64,000 nucleotides of DNA from Pseudomonadota bacterium (GTDB lineage: Bacteria > Pseudomonadota > Gammaproteobacteria > Burkholderiales > JABEVD01), in assembly GCA_021806605.1 (NCBI GenBank), contig JAJZQY010000001.1:142937-206936 (forward strand). Direction: 5' to 3'. A program made the translations under genes and the position numbers. Position 1 is the first letter of the stretch, and each line of letters starts with the position of its first letter. The notes below the pieces were generated by a model, which saw nothing but the letters and a program-made list of their open reading frames with translations, did not search any database and had not been told where the DNA came from. This document shows, piece by piece, positions 1-9,416 of the stretch.

Positions 1-478
1 CATTGTGGGGCGCTTTGTCATTGTCATGAATGACCGCGATCTTGTCGCGATCGGCCCGATCCTGGAAACCGCCCGCAAGGGAAACAGCCTGGCGTATGGT
101 CAATCCCGGCTGGTAGGGAAACCCGCCAGGACTCTTGACCATGCCGTTCACGAAGAACTGCCTGTATTCGTCGATGGTTACGGTTACCTTGGGGTCGACC
201 AGATAACGCCCCTTCAACTGGTTCGTGATCAGCTTCTCCAATTGAGACACCGTCAGTCCCATGATCCTGATTTCTCCCAACATCGGGTAGGAGATGGTGC
301 CCGCATCGCTCAGGCGGATCTTTTCCAGGCTGAGTTCCTTCTCGTCGAAAACGGTGATGCTGATCTTGTCTCCAGATCCCAGCCGGTAATTGGAAAGGCC
401 TTCATCGGAAGCCTGGACGCTCAATTGAAAACCGGCCAGGACAAGGATCCAAAGCAGCCTGCGGCAGCGATATAGCAT
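1..478 (-). CDS. Wza-type polysaccharide export protein (partial, C-terminus beyond left edge)
   Basis: The reading frame opens at an ATG at 478 and stays open to the left edge, giving 159 visible residues. Residues 1-23 form a signal peptide (basic start, hydrophobic core, VQAS cleavage region). A Poly_export domain follows (YRLGSGDKISITVFDEKELS, about 30-50), then the start of an SLBB fold (VNGMVKSPGGFPYQPGLTIR, about 110-130). Proteins of this family form the outer-membrane or periplasmic channel through which capsule or exopolysaccharide leaves the cell. There is no lipobox Cys in the visible N-terminus, unlike E. coli Wza. It lies 33 bases downstream of the EpsL-like barrel gene on the same strand and is probably co-transcribed with it. 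The rest of the export machinery is expected to the left of the window. Confidence 0.85.
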   Translation of the reverse strand, partial: MLYRCRRLLWILVLAGFQLSVQASDEGLSNYRLGSGDKISITVFDEKELSLEKIRLSDAGTISYPMLGEIRIMGLTVSQLEKLITNQLKGRYLVDPKVTVTIDEYRQFFVNGMVKSPGGFPYQPGLTIRQAVSLAGGFQDRADRDKIAVIHDNDKAPHN

Positions 479-511
479 TTCTTTTCTCTAAATTGGCCTG
501 ACCAGAAAAAC

Positions 512-1705
512 TCAGAGTGTCCCCGTGAGGGTCAGCATCACGACATTGCGGTTGTAATCGAAGAAGCTGCTGTAGGCTGCCTGATTCGCTGCCTTTGCCC
601 AACTGGTCCAGCTCAATGCACCTTTCAGCCAGCGGCGAATCCGGTAATCCGCCTCGAGGCCATAGCTGTTGTTCCTGGTGGAAAGCGCCAGCCCTCCGAA
701 ATTTTCCGTAATCCGGGCGAGGTTCACATGGGAAGTGAAGCGGCTGTTCCAGTCGTAAGCCCAGTCTGCGGAACTCGATGTCACGACATATGAACTCGAA
801 CCGGCAAGCGTTGTTTGTTCGGGCTGCTTGGTGAGATCAAGCTTCACTCTCGAATACTCCCTAGGGCGCCACTGGATGGTCCCGTTCCATCCGGTTCCAG
901 TGAAGTTGGGAACCGTTCCGTTGTCATATCTCTGCTGGATTTGACCAATCCTGACGTCGCCCGTGGTCTTTGCCGTGGCTTCCCATTTCGCACCGACCAT
1001 ATAATTCCTCACCGTGTTGTTCGGAACCAGGCTGCCGGCATTGTCGTAGGCATAGCGGGTGTTTGATGCCTGAAAAAGCAGAGAAGTTTTGGGCATCACG
1101 CGGTAAAAGAATGTGCCGCCGAAATCGGTAGTGTTCTTGTCGTAAGCATAGGTCAGGTAGCGGTTGTTCAGATATTTTGTACCCAGAAATCCCGCGGAAA
1201 TCTCTATCCTTCCCTTCGCTCCTTCCGATCCGTATCCATATACGCCGGAAGCTCCGGCATTGCGCCATCTGTTGGGAACGGGAGTGAATATGCCGTAGGT
1301 CGTCCCCCTCGGATCATGCCCCAGGGTATATTCCGGCCTGACCTTGAGCGACGCCCGGCTCGAAATGGCCGTATCCGCCTGCCCGACAAGGCTCTGGTCG
1401 TTATAGTCATCCGGAGAACTGTTGTTGTATCGACCCAGGTCGGCATGATAGGTCAGCGCATAAATATCGCCGCGGTGCTGCGCTTCGAACCTGGCTTGCG
1501 GACTCAGCACCTCGAATGAAGTAGATAGCCGGTTGGCGTTGCTCAGCAACAAATTGTCGTCGTTTCCCACGGTAAGACCGACGCTGGGGTAAACGGAAAC
1601 GGGCCCCCAGGGGATGCCAGCCCCACCGGCATCGTCTGCCCAGGATTGCCCGCCAAACATCGCAAGCGAACAGGCAATAACGGATTTCAGAAAAGGTTTC
1701 GGCAT
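512..1705 (-). CDS. EpsL-like outer-membrane beta-barrel protein of exopolysaccharide locus
   Basis: This 397-residue protein has a signal peptide (MPKPFLKSVIACSLAMFGG, cleavage near WADD) and a body of alternating amphipathic strands rich in Tyr, Asn and Thr, ending in LTLTGTL, which fits an outer-membrane barrel with a final strand at the C-terminus. The motif GNDDNLLLSN after the signal peptide and the overall pattern resemble the EpsL/putative beta-barrel porin 2 family found in methanolan-type and other betaproteobacterial EPS loci. Its likely role is secretion or anchoring of the polymer at the outer membrane, but no biochemical function is established from the sequence. It lies 14 bases downstream of the Ala-rich protein gene and upstream of the Wza-type gene. 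The ribosome-binding site is weak, which suggests translational coupling. Confidence 0.7.
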   Translation of the reverse strand: MPKPFLKSVIACSLAMFGGQSWADDAGGAGIPWGPVSVYPSVGLTVGNDDNLLLSNANRLSTSFEVLSPQARFEAQHRGDIYALTYHADLGRYNNSSPDDYNDQSLVGQADTAISSRASLKVRPEYTLGHDPRGTTYGIFTPVPNRWRNAGASGVYGYGSEGAKGRIEISAGFLGTKYLNNRYLTYAYDKNTTDFGGTFFYRVMPKTSLLFQASNTRYAYDNAGSLVPNNTVRNYMVGAKWEATAKTTGDVRIGQIQQRYDNGTVPNFTGTGWNGTIQWRPREYSRVKLDLTKQPEQTTLAGSSSYVVTSSSADWAYDWNSRFTSHVNLARITENFGGLALSTRNNSYGLEADYRIRRWLKGALSWTSWAKAANQAAYSSFFDYNRNVVMLTLTGTL

Positions 1706-1719
1706 CTGGAATGCTCAGA

Positions 1720-2289
1720 TCAGGCCGGGCTCGCCACACCACCGCCACCGCCGCCCCCTGCCCCTCCACCTGGAGCTGCAGCGGCTGCAGTCAGTGCGGC
1801 GATCGTGCCTGCAGCGGCGGGACCAGCCGCCGTTGCCGCCAGCACAGTCGCAGGATCCACTCCGGGAACGGCCAGTGCAGCCGTAGTGATGGCCTGGGTC
1901 TGTTCGGGCGCCAGGGCATTCGCCACCCTGATCACTTCCGAAACTGCGCTGGGGGCAGCTGCGATCGCTGCAGCAGCGATCGCAGGCGCATCCGCCTGGC
2001 TCCATGCCGCGATGGCTGCGGTCACCGCAACCGCAGGATTAGTCCCTGCGGCGATGACAGCAGAAGTGTACTTGCCGGCTTCGACTCCAGCCGTCTTTGC
2101 GGCATTGGCAACATCCACCAGGGAATAGGGTTTTCCGGTCTGCGGATTCGTTTGGGAAAGCATGGCGCTGATTTCGGCCTGAACCTGCGCCTGTGTCATG
2201 CCAGCATTGAATGCCGCCTGAACCGAGATCGAGAATATACCCAAAGCCAGCGCCAGCAGCGCCTCTTTCCAGGTGAACCTCTTAAACAT
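1720..2289 (-). CDS. Secreted Ala-rich protein with poly-Gly C-terminal tail
   Basis: The 189-residue product starts with a signal peptide (about residues 1-25, ending SVQAAF). A short region that could be ordered follows (MTQAQVQAEISAMLSQ, then NPQTGKPYSLVDVANAAKTA). Residues 55-165 are strongly Ala-rich and helical, and the C-terminus is GGGAGGGGGGGVASPA. The start is well supported: AAGGAGAG lies just upstream of the ATG, and a sigma-70-like promoter precedes it. It is the first gene of the EPS export operon, ahead of the EpsL-like barrel. There is no C-terminal membrane helix, so this is not a PEP-CTERM protein. I recognise no named family. It could be a matrix-associated or periplasmic structural protein, but that is a guess from location and composition. 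Confidence 0.65.
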   Translation of the reverse strand: MFKRFTWKEALLALALGIFSISVQAAFNAGMTQAQVQAEISAMLSQTNPQTGKPYSLVDVANAAKTAGVEAGKYTSAVIAAGTNPAVAVTAAIAAWSQADAPAIAAAAIAAAPSAVSEVIRVANALAPEQTQAITTAALAVPGVDPATVLAATAAGPAAAGTIAALTAAAAAPGGGAGGGGGGGVASPA

Positions 2290-2334
2290 GACTCTCTCCT
2301 TGTCGATCGATTTTCCGGAACCCGAAGCAATTTC

Positions 2335-2363
2335 GTTATAGTTTCGCGATAGCCATATTGCAA
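2335..2363 (-). promoter_or_regulatory. Sigma-70-type promoter of the EPS export operon
   Basis: On the minus strand TTGCAA (2363-2358) is followed after exactly 17 bases by TATAAC (2340-2335). The start codon of the Ala-rich protein gene is 46 bases further on, with AAGGAGAGAG as ribosome-binding site. This fits a housekeeping promoter, and the gap to the upstream lapD stop is 120 bases. Confidence 0.6.
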
Positions 2364-2409
2364 GAATATTTTTTATTCGATTCTCGACAGCTATTGAAAT
2401 GGACGAGGG

Positions 2410-4350
2410 TCAGTCCAGAGAGGAAGGTTTGCCGATCAGGTATCCCTGTAATCCATCGACATAGAGCTTCGGCAGGATATCGCGTTCGGCCTCGGTTTCG
2501 ACGGCCTCGGCAATCACGCGAATGTCCAGGCCATGCGCGATACTTGAAATGGCCTGAACCAGAAATTGATTGCCCCTGTCTCTGTCGATATTCCTGACAT
2601 AGCTCCCGTCGATCTTGAGATAGTCGATCTTCAGGAAGGCAAGGTAGCCGAAGGATGCGAAACCACGTCCGCAGTGATCCACGCCGAACCCGCAGCCGAA
2701 TCGGCTGATGCGGGCAAGCATCTCGCCGATCCCGGTTTCGTGCCTTGCCACGTCATATTCGGAAAACTCGAAACTCAGCCGGGCAGCGTCCCTTCCAATC
2801 CCCGCGAGCCTTTCTTCGAGCCAGCCGACAAAATCCGCCTCGCTAACCGAAATGGCGGAAAGGTTGATCGCGAATTTTTCATTCTTGTATCGCCTCAGGA
2901 TCTCCAGCGTCCTGGAGATGACCAGGCGATCAAGGCGACCGGCATACCCTAGACCCTCTGCCATAGGCATGAAAATCCCGGCATTCAGAAGCTCTCCCTC
3001 ATGCGACATCCTGAGCAGGACCTCATGATGGACCATTCCCTCTTGTCCGATCACCTTCTGAAACTGAAGCCTGATGTCTTCTGCCCCAACCGCTTTTTCC
3101 AGAAACTCCCGCCAGAAACCAGCGCCCCTCACCTCCTCGGCGGCAAGTCTCCCCTCGAACCTGTTCCAGCCCAGGGGACCTCTGCTCTGCGCGCTTCGCA
3201 AAGCCATGTCGGCCTCGGAAAGCAGGGAGGATGCGCTCATTCCCTTTTCGAACGAGGCTATGCCGACATGCAGGGCGCCTTCCTTCCACTGCTGATCCCG
3301 GGGGATCAGAGGACCGAGCTTTTCGATCAATTGGTCTGCGATGCTCTCAATTTCGCCCAGCCCGACATTGGGCACAAGGAGTACGAAAGTGGCGCCCCTA
3401 AAGCGCGCAAGAACCGCTCCCTTCATGTCCTCTGCAATCGCTCTCAAGCCGCCGGCGACATTGCACAACAGGACATCTCCGGCTTCGAATCCTGCCTTCC
3501 CGTTGTAATCGCCGAAGCCGGCGAGCGCGACCATGAAAATCGCTCCGCTGTGGAATTCCTCGTGTGAATGGATCAGGTTCGCCAACTGCACATCGAAATG
3601 GCGCCTGTTCCCGATTCCAGTCACGGGATCGAGATAGGATTCGGCACGAAGCATTTCGGCGAGCTTCTGCTGCTCTTCGAAACTCTGCCTGACCTTTGAG
3701 GACATCCTGTTCATGACTTCGACGACCTGCCTCAAATCCTTCGTCCAGGGCAACTTTTCCTGAATCAGGTAATCCCTGGCGCTGATCGCATCTGCCTGCT
3801 TCTCGACCGCATGCAGCGCGCGCAGCATGAAATGCATCGCGATTGAACCCAGAACCAGGGTGATCGAGGCGAGCGCCGAAAACCAGGCGAGTTCGTCCAT
3901 GCTGTTGCGCCACAACTGCCGGTAGGCATAGCCCGGGTGGCTCCTGACTTGAACGACAGCCGCCTGGCGCCATCCGGACATGACCAGCGCTTCTTCCTCG
4001 GGAGTCTCGATCGAAACCAGGTTAACGAACCAGGCAGGAACCCCCTCGACCTTGACCGGAAGATTCCTGCGGATCAGCATCTTGCCGTGGATGGAACGGA
4101 CCGTGATTTCTCTGTAATAGCCACGATCGAAAATTGCATCGACCATCGAAGTCATGGTCGGCAAATCGTTCCGCTTCATGGGCGGCGACAGCGAAAGTCC
4201 GAGGGAGGTGGCGGTATCCTGGGCATGCGAAGCCAGCTGCTCTGCGAGATAGCGACGCGCATTGTCGACGCTGATGACCGACATCCCGACAAACGTCAGC
4301 AGAAAAAGCAGCGCGACCGTCAATGTGAGTTGCATTCTCAGCGTCATCAA
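2410..4350 (-). CDS. lapD: LapD-type inner-membrane c-di-GMP receptor with degenerate GGDEF and EAL domains
   Basis: The 646-residue protein has a TM helix at about 7-27, a periplasmic domain to about 152, a second TM (about 153-176), a HAMP-like linker, a GGDEF domain (about 235-395) and an EAL domain (about 405-640). Both catalytic signatures are lost: the GGDEF site reads RGATF (318-322), the EAL site reads EVL (443-445), and the later DDFG element reads DHCG. That is the pattern of LapD, which binds c-di-GMP without making or degrading it and then sequesters the protease LapG through its periplasmic output domain. lapG lies directly upstream, 12 bases away, which makes the assignment firm. 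When c-di-GMP falls, LapG should be released and cut a surface adhesin. The adhesin gene itself is not in this window. Confidence 0.9.
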   Translation of the reverse strand: MMTLRMQLTLTVALLFLLTFVGMSVISVDNARRYLAEQLASHAQDTATSLGLSLSPPMKRNDLPTMTSMVDAIFDRGYYREITVRSIHGKMLIRRNLPVKVEGVPAWFVNLVSIETPEEEALVMSGWRQAAVVQVRSHPGYAYRQLWRNSMDELAWFSALASITLVLGSIAMHFMLRALHAVEKQADAISARDYLIQEKLPWTKDLRQVVEVMNRMSSKVRQSFEEQQKLAEMLRAESYLDPVTGIGNRRHFDVQLANLIHSHEEFHSGAIFMVALAGFGDYNGKAGFEAGDVLLCNVAGGLRAIAEDMKGAVLARFRGATFVLLVPNVGLGEIESIADQLIEKLGPLIPRDQQWKEGALHVGIASFEKGMSASSLLSEADMALRSAQSRGPLGWNRFEGRLAAEEVRGAGFWREFLEKAVGAEDIRLQFQKVIGQEGMVHHEVLLRMSHEGELLNAGIFMPMAEGLGYAGRLDRLVISRTLEILRRYKNEKFAINLSAISVSEADFVGWLEERLAGIGRDAARLSFEFSEYDVARHETGIGEMLARISRFGCGFGVDHCGRGFASFGYLAFLKIDYLKIDGSYVRNIDRDRGNQFLVQAISSIAHGLDIRVIAEAVETEAERDILPKLYVDGLQGYLIGKPSSLD

Positions 4351-4362
4351 TCCCTCCGGATT

Positions 4363-5019
4363 TCATTTCTTCGCTTCCGCATTCATGCGCGCGAGCAGGT
4401 CGTTCCAGAGACTTATCCTGTCGGCCTTGCCCACCTTGCGACCCTCTCCCCTTTCCTTGGCGAGCCACAGCCCGGCGCCGTTGAAGCTGTAGACTGGAAC
4501 CAGGTCGTCGCGCTCGGAAGCAGGCCAGATCGCCTTGTCCAGATTGTCGAGAATCAAGGGATCTGCGTCCGGTTCAGTATAGTAGGCGAGCACCATATGC
4601 GCCTGATCGACGGGATTGAATCGGAGTGCACGGACATAGGTGATCCGGAGCGATTCGACCGGGACTCCCATTGCCAGCAGGGTGAAATACTTGCCGATGG
4701 CGAAGTCCTCGCAGTCTCCCCCGTTCGTGGCGAGCATTTCGACAGGGGTCGCCCAGTAATCCGCCTTCCCCCAATGTCTGAGATCGGACACGAATTCGAC
4801 CCGATTGAAGAAATCGTTGGCCAGCTTCAGCTTCTCCTGAATCGGAACGCCCTTTCCCGTTGCGATGAGCCTCTGCCAGTCGAGAACCCGCAGCTTCGCG
4901 TTTTCGCCGTATTGCTTTCCCACATAGGCGATCAGCCTGCTGCTCAAGCCAAATTGCGTATCGGCGCACACTGCTCCGACAATAGGCAGCAGGAGCAGCA
5001 TCCAGGCGATCGGTTTCAT
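4363..5019 (-). CDS. lapG: LapG-type periplasmic cysteine protease (transglutaminase-like)
   Basis: The product has 218 residues, with a signal peptide at about 1-19 (cleavage near VCADT). The bacterial transglutaminase-like cysteine protease fold is marked by Cys103 in GGDCEDFA, His141 in DQAHMVLAYY and Asp158 in LILDNLDKAIWP. The spacing of the triad matches known LapG proteins. LapG cleaves the N-terminal di-Ala retention region of large LapA-type adhesins and so detaches cells from a surface. It is held in check by LapD when c-di-GMP is high. The gene starts 5 bases after the stop of the ABC transporter ATPase gene and 12 bases before lapD, so all are probably in one transcript. Confidence 0.92.
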   Translation of the reverse strand: MKPIAWMLLLLPIVGAVCADTQFGLSSRLIAYVGKQYGENAKLRVLDWQRLIATGKGVPIQEKLKLANDFFNRVEFVSDLRHWGKADYWATPVEMLATNGGDCEDFAIGKYFTLLAMGVPVESLRITYVRALRFNPVDQAHMVLAYYTEPDADPLILDNLDKAIWPASERDDLVPVYSFNGAGLWLAKERGEGRKVGKADRISLWNDLLARMNAEAKK

Positions 5020-5023
5020 CGCC

Positions 5024-7021
5024 TCAAGCGCCCCTTCCGGCGGGATCTTTACCGTAAAGATGGCAGCGCACTTGGTGCGATTCTCCGAGGGAAATTGACT
5101 CCGGATAGCGGGTTTCGCATTGCGGCATGCTGTTCGGGCAGCGCAAATGGTAATGGCAGCCGGCAGGCGGGTCGGACGGAGAAGGCAGATCGAAGCGGGC
5201 CATTACCTGAGGGGTCCGCCTTGCTATCGAGGGGACGGCGGCAAGCAGCGCTTGCGTGTAGGGGTGCGCGGGGGCAGCCAGAACATCCTCGACTTTCCCC
5301 TTCTCCACGATCCTGCCCAGATACATGACCGCAATATCATGGGCGAGATATTCGACCACGGAAATGTTGTGCGTGATGAACAGGAAGGAAAGGCCGTGAT
5401 CCGCCTGAAGCCGCTTCAGAAGGTTCAGTATCTGGGCCTGGACGGACACGTCGAGGGCGCTGGTCGGCTCATCGCAGACGATGAGCCTGGGATTCACCGC
5501 AAGTGCCCGTGCGATTGCTATCCGCTGCCTCTGGCCGCCCGAAAATTCGTGCGGATAACGGTATTGCGCATCATCGGAAAGGCCCACCTCTTCGAGCAAA
5601 CCGGGGATACGGGCATTCCTTTCCCTGCTTCCCATTCCCGGCATTCCTTCCTCCATGATTTCGCGAATACGCATCCTCGGATTGAGCGAAGCATAGGGGT
5701 CCTGGAAAATGATCTGCAATCCCTGCCTCGCCCTTTTCAAAGACTGCCTGTCGAGACCTGTAATCTCCCTCCCATCATAAATCACGCTGCCGGATGTGGG
5801 CGCGAGAAGCTGGAGTATCGCCTTGCCCAGAGTGGTCTTGCCACAGCCCGATTCCCCGACGAGCGCGAGCGTTTTCCCCTTCTCAATCGAGAAAGAGACG
5901 CCGTCGACTGCCGCGACATGGCCCGCAACACGCTTGAACAATCCCTTGTGGATGGGAAAATGCACGCGCAAGTCCTTTACCGAAAGCAGGATCTCGCCCG
6001 GCACATCAAGCCGGGACACAGGCTGCGCGACAACCTTCTTCTCTTCAATCGGACCGGGCTTACCATCGGCATAAAGATGGCAGCGCACCCGGCTGCCGCC
6101 CGAATCATGCCAGATGGGCGAGACTTCCCGGCAAAGATCGAAAGCGTGGTCGCAGCGCTCCGCGAAACGGCATCCCGAAAATTTCCGGCTCAATGACGGC
6201 ACCGCGCCCCGGATCATGTCGAGCATCTCCCCCCTTTTCTCCCTGCCAGGAAGGGAAGCGAACAGCTTTCTCGAATAGGGATGGGCGGGGCGGGCGAAGA
6301 AGTCATCGCGGGAAGCAGTCTCGACGATTTCCCCGGCATACATCACGGCGACACGGTTCGCCATTTCTGAAACGACGCCAAGATCGTGGGTGATGAGCAG
6401 TATCGCCATCCCCAGCTTCTTCTGCAGACTGCGCAAAAGATCGAGTATCTGCGCCTGGATCGTCACGTCCAGAGCGGTGGTGGGCTCGTCCGCGATCAGC
6501 ACATCGGGCTGCGCAGCCAGTGCCATCGCGATCAGCACGCGCTGCTTCATCCCGCCCGAGAACTGGAAAGGATAATCCTCGGCGCGAAGTTCCGGATCCG
6601 GAATGCCCACCTGATCGAGTAGTTCAACGATGCGCCTCCTTCGCGCCGCCCTGTCGAGATGGGCATGCCTGTCCAGCACTTCGCCGATCTGGTTCCCAAC
6701 CTTCAATACCGGGTTGAGGCTCAATCCCGGTTCCTGGAAAATGATGCCTATCTTTTTCCCCCTGATGTCGCGCATGCCCTTCTCAGGCAGGGAAAGCAGG
6801 CTGGCTCCCTGAAAAAAAACGTCGCCTTCGGCGATCTTGCCGGCGTCCGGCAGGAGGCGCAGTATGGAAAGCGACGTCATCGACTTGCCGCATCCCGATT
6901 CACCCAGAAGCGCGAAAGTCTCCCCCTTCTCGATGAAAAAGGATACGCCGTCCACAGCGCGAACGATGTTTCCGTTGTTCTCCAGTAAGGTGCGTAAATT
7001 TTCCAGTTCGAGCAGGCTCAT
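5024..7021 (-). CDS. Peptide-type ABC transporter, double ATP-binding protein (YejF/DppDF-like)
   Basis: This 665-residue protein contains two complete ABC domains. The first has GESGCGKS (about 37-44), FSGGMKQR and [11 protein letters not shown]. The second has [16 protein letters not shown] and [12 protein letters not shown]. Each is followed by the oligopeptide-transporter C-terminal extension ([13 protein letters not shown] and [13 protein letters not shown]) with Cys-containing tails, as in DppD/DppF and OppD/OppF. It energises uptake of a peptide or similar solute by the two permeases encoded just upstream. The start ATG overlaps the permease stop as ATGA. The fused arrangement corresponds to E. 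coli YejF (about 530 residues), though this protein is longer. Confidence 0.9.
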   Translation of the reverse strand: MSLLELENLRTLLENNGNIVRAVDGVSFFIEKGETFALLGESGCGKSMTSLSILRLLPDAGKIAEGDVFFQGASLLSLPEKGMRDIRGKKIGIIFQEPGLSLNPVLKVGNQIGEVLDRHAHLDRAARRRRIVELLDQVGIPDPELRAEDYPFQFSGGMKQRVLIAMALAAQPDVLIADEPTTALDVTIQAQILDLLRSLQKKLGMAILLITHDLGVVSEMANRVAVMYAGEIVETASRDDFFARPAHPYSRKLFASLPGREKRGEMLDMIRGAVPSLSRKFSGCRFAERCDHAFDLCREVSPIWHDSGGSRVRCHLYADGKPGPIEEKKVVAQPVSRLDVPGEILLSVKDLRVHFPIHKGLFKRVAGHVAAVDGVSFSIEKGKTLALVGESGCGKTTLGKAILQLLAPTSGSVIYDGREITGLDRQSLKRARQGLQIIFQDPYASLNPRMRIREIMEEGMPGMGSRERNARIPGLLEEVGLSDDAQYRYPHEFSGGQRQRIAIARALAVNPRLIVCDEPTSALDVSVQAQILNLLKRLQADHGLSFLFITHNISVVEYLAHDIAVMYLGRIVEKGKVEDVLAAPAHPYTQALLAAVPSIARRTPQVMARFDLPSPSDPPAGCHYHLRCPNSMPQCETRYPESISLGESHQVRCHLYGKDPAGRGA

Positions 7022-8439
7022 GCCTCATCCTTTTCCGGCAAGATGCGGCGCGATGCAACCCTGGTTCTGGGATCGAAGGCATCCCGCACTGCATCGGCGA
7101 AGAGATTGGCCGAGAGCACCATCGCGAACATGAACACGAAAGCTGCCGCCAGCGGCCACCACACCATCGGCTCTCGCGCCATTTCGAGCCGGGCTGAATT
7201 GATCATGGTGCCAAAGCTGATCATCGAAGGATCGACTCCCACTCCGACATAGGAAAGCACCGCCTCGGCAAGCACCAGGGACGAGAATTCCATCACTACG
7301 GAAATCAGCACGATATGCATGACGTTCGGCAGAATGTGGCGCGTTACGATCCGGAGCCGGGATACGCCGAATGCCTGCGCAGCCAGGATGTATTCCATTT
7401 CCCTGAGTTTCAACGCCTCCCCGCGCAGGAGTCGACAAAGCCCGGTCCAGCTCGTCATGCCGAGAATCATGCAGAGAAAGAGGAGCCTCAAATCCGCCCG
7501 CTCGGCCATGGTTTCGAAAAGGGCGGGGTGGGCATCGATGTAGACCTGCATCATGAGCACCGAAGCGGCAATCAGGAGGACTGCCGGAATCGAATTGAGC
7601 ATGGTATAGAGATACTGGATGACATCGTCCAGCCAGCCTCCCAGATAGCCCGCCATGATGCCGAGAAAGATCGCAAATGGCAGCATCACCAGCGTCGTCA
7701 GGGTGCCGATCACGAGCCCGGTCCTGATGCTCTTGAGCGCAAGGTAAAATACGTCCTGCCCGACCTTGTCGGTGCCGAAAACATGGTAATGTGAACTCAA
7801 CGCAAAGGCAGGAAAGGCGATCAGAAAAATGACCAGCAACGTGCCTAACATGGCATGCCAGGGAATTTCGGTTTTTCCTCTGAGGACAGTGGATGCGGCT
7901 CCGATGAAACCCTTCCCTCTGGACAGGGAAATGACGAGGATGCCGCCGAGCAGCGCCCAGGTACCAATTCCTTCCAGGGCTGCGACGAGAGAACGCTTGA
8001 GGATATCCGGAATGCGCTCCTTGTCAGGATCCGCCAGGTTCGCGCCGCCATATCTGAGCCTGGGGTAGACCCTGCTCTGCACCCCATCGCTGACCACCGT
8101 CTCCCTAGAAAACGCATAGGCCGAAAATGGGCTGGAATAAGTTCTTTCCGTGTGATCCCGCATGGTTTTAACCAGCGCATCGAATGCGCTCAGCACTTCC
8201 ACGGAGTAGATGGGCTTTCCCTTGTCGATTGCGATTTGCGTCCTGAAATGGCAAGAATCCAGCAGTCCTATCGAAATGAGGCAGAGCAAGATCACTGCGG
8301 AAATCATGCCGCTCTTGCTTCGTCCAACGCGCCGCCACGGCAGGGAAAGGTGGGGGCGGCGGGAAGCGAAAGCCGCGAAGGCGAGAATCAGCCCCAGCAG
8401 CAAAAAAACCAGTCCGTCTGTCCAGAGAATGACGACCAT
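7018..8439 (-). CDS. Peptide-type ABC transporter permease (YejE/DppC-like)
   Basis: The start chosen is the ATG at 8439, whose A is shared with the TGA of the preceding permease gene. The open frame extends a further 176 codons upstream, but that stretch has no protein-like character and lies inside the preceding gene. The resulting 473-residue protein has N-terminal TM segments (FLLLGLILAFAAFA and MISAVILLCLISIG), a soluble insert of about 90 residues, and the classical DppC region: GTDKVGQDVFYLALKS, several TMs and the permease loop EMEYILAAQAFGVS. It is longer than typical DppC (about 300) and YejE (about 340) because of the N-terminal part. It forms the inner-membrane channel with the neighbouring permease. 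Confidence 0.88.
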   Translation of the reverse strand: MVVILWTDGLVFLLLGLILAFAAFASRRPHLSLPWRRVGRSKSGMISAVILLCLISIGLLDSCHFRTQIAIDKGKPIYSVEVLSAFDALVKTMRDHTERTYSSPFSAYAFSRETVVSDGVQSRVYPRLRYGGANLADPDKERIPDILKRSLVAALEGIGTWALLGGILVISLSRGKGFIGAASTVLRGKTEIPWHAMLGTLLVIFLIAFPAFALSSHYHVFGTDKVGQDVFYLALKSIRTGLVIGTLTTLVMLPFAIFLGIMAGYLGGWLDDVIQYLYTMLNSIPAVLLIAASVLMMQVYIDAHPALFETMAERADLRLLFLCMILGMTSWTGLCRLLRGEALKLREMEYILAAQAFGVSRLRIVTRHILPNVMHIVLISVVMEFSSLVLAEAVLSYVGVGVDPSMISFGTMINSARLEMAREPMVWWPLAAAFVFMFAMVLSANLFADAVRDAFDPRTRVASRRILPEKDEA

Positions 8440-9416
8440 CACTGCAACCTGATCCTGGGATCGGCCAGGGTGTAGGAGATGTCGGTCAGCATCAAGCCGA
8501 TGATGTAGAGCACCGAACCGATGAACACCATGGAACGCACGATGGCGAAATCCTGGGAATTGATCGCATCCAGCGTATAGCTGCCGAGTCCCGGAATGCC
8601 GAAAAAGGATTCCATGATCAGGCTGCCCATGAAGAGCGAAGGGATGATCACGACAGCACCGGTCAGGATAGGAATCAACCCGTTCCTGAGCACATGATGA
8701 AAGAACACCCTGACCTCGGAAATTCCCTTGGCTTTGGCCGTTCTCACGTAATCCTTGCCGACTTCCTCCAGAAAAATGGTTCGATACCACCGCGCCCCGC
8801 TGCCGAGGCCGCTCGCAACCCCGATGACTACCGGAAGGATCACGAATTTCAGCGAGGAGGTCCCCGCCTCGAATCCCGAAATCGGCACCCAGTGCCATAG
8901 CTTCGCCACCAGAAACTGTCCACCTATGATATAAAAGAGGCTGGAAATCGACATCGCTGCAACGCACAATACCACGCCCCAGACGTCCACCAGGGTCGCC
9001 CTGAAAAAAGCCATCATCAGCGCAAAGCTGACATTCGCCATCATGCCGATGACAAATACCGGCAGGGCGATTTCGAGGCTGGGGCCGGCACGGCTTTCGA
9101 TTTCCTGCGCGATATCCCTTCCGTCGTCGGAGCGTCCGAATTCGAAGCGGAACATGGGCACGGATTTCTCGAAAAATATGGTATCGGTGAAGAATTGGGC
9201 GCCCGATTCTCCCGGATTGTAGAACAGCGGCTTGTCGTAGCCGTGCGCAACCTTCCAGTTGTGAATGGCGTCAGGCGTCACCCGCTTGATGCCCAGCTGG
9301 ATCCTCGCCATGTCGTCAGGCGTGTTGACCACGAAAAAAAGCGCGAAGGTGAGCAGATTCACGCCGACCAATATCGGCACGGCGTAAAGCAGCCTCCTGA
9401 TCAGGTAAGCGATCAT
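8439..9416 (-). CDS. Peptide-type ABC transporter permease (YejB/DppB-like)
   Basis: A 325-residue membrane protein that begins [18 protein letters not shown], the standard N-terminus of the DppB/OppB/YejB permeases. The permease coupling loop GKDYVRTAKAKGISEVRVFF lies at about 220-240 and the C-terminus carries TM segments and LADPRIRLQ. The ATG overlaps the stop of the binding-protein gene (ATGA), and this choice of start trims 36 non-homologous residues of the open frame. About six TM helices are visible. It pairs with the YejE-like subunit to form the channel of the importer. Confidence 0.9.
   Translation of the reverse strand: MIAYLIRRLLYAVPILVGVNLLTFALFFVVNTPDDMARIQLGIKRVTPDAIHNWKVAHGYDKPLFYNPGESGAQFFTDTIFFEKSVPMFRFEFGRSDDGRDIAQEIESRAGPSLEIALPVFVIGMMANVSFALMMAFFRATLVDVWGVVLCVAAMSISSLFYIIGGQFLVAKLWHWVPISGFEAGTSSLKFVILPVVIGVASGLGSGARWYRTIFLEEVGKDYVRTAKAKGISEVRVFFHHVLRNGLIPILTGAVVIIPSLFMGSLIMESFFGIPGLGSYTLDAINSQDFAIVRSMVFIGSVLYIIGLMLTDISYTLADPRIRLQ

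Noticed and set aside
5-475. A plus-strand open frame at the left edge.
   Set aside because: The minus strand carries a Wza-type export protein with signal peptide and SLBB motif over the same bases, which explains the sequence.
8440-8967. A 176-codon N-terminal extension of the YejE-like permease.
   Set aside because: The stretch lies in another frame inside the YejB-like gene and has no transporter character; the ATG at 8439 shares a base with the preceding stop and starts a proper TM segment.
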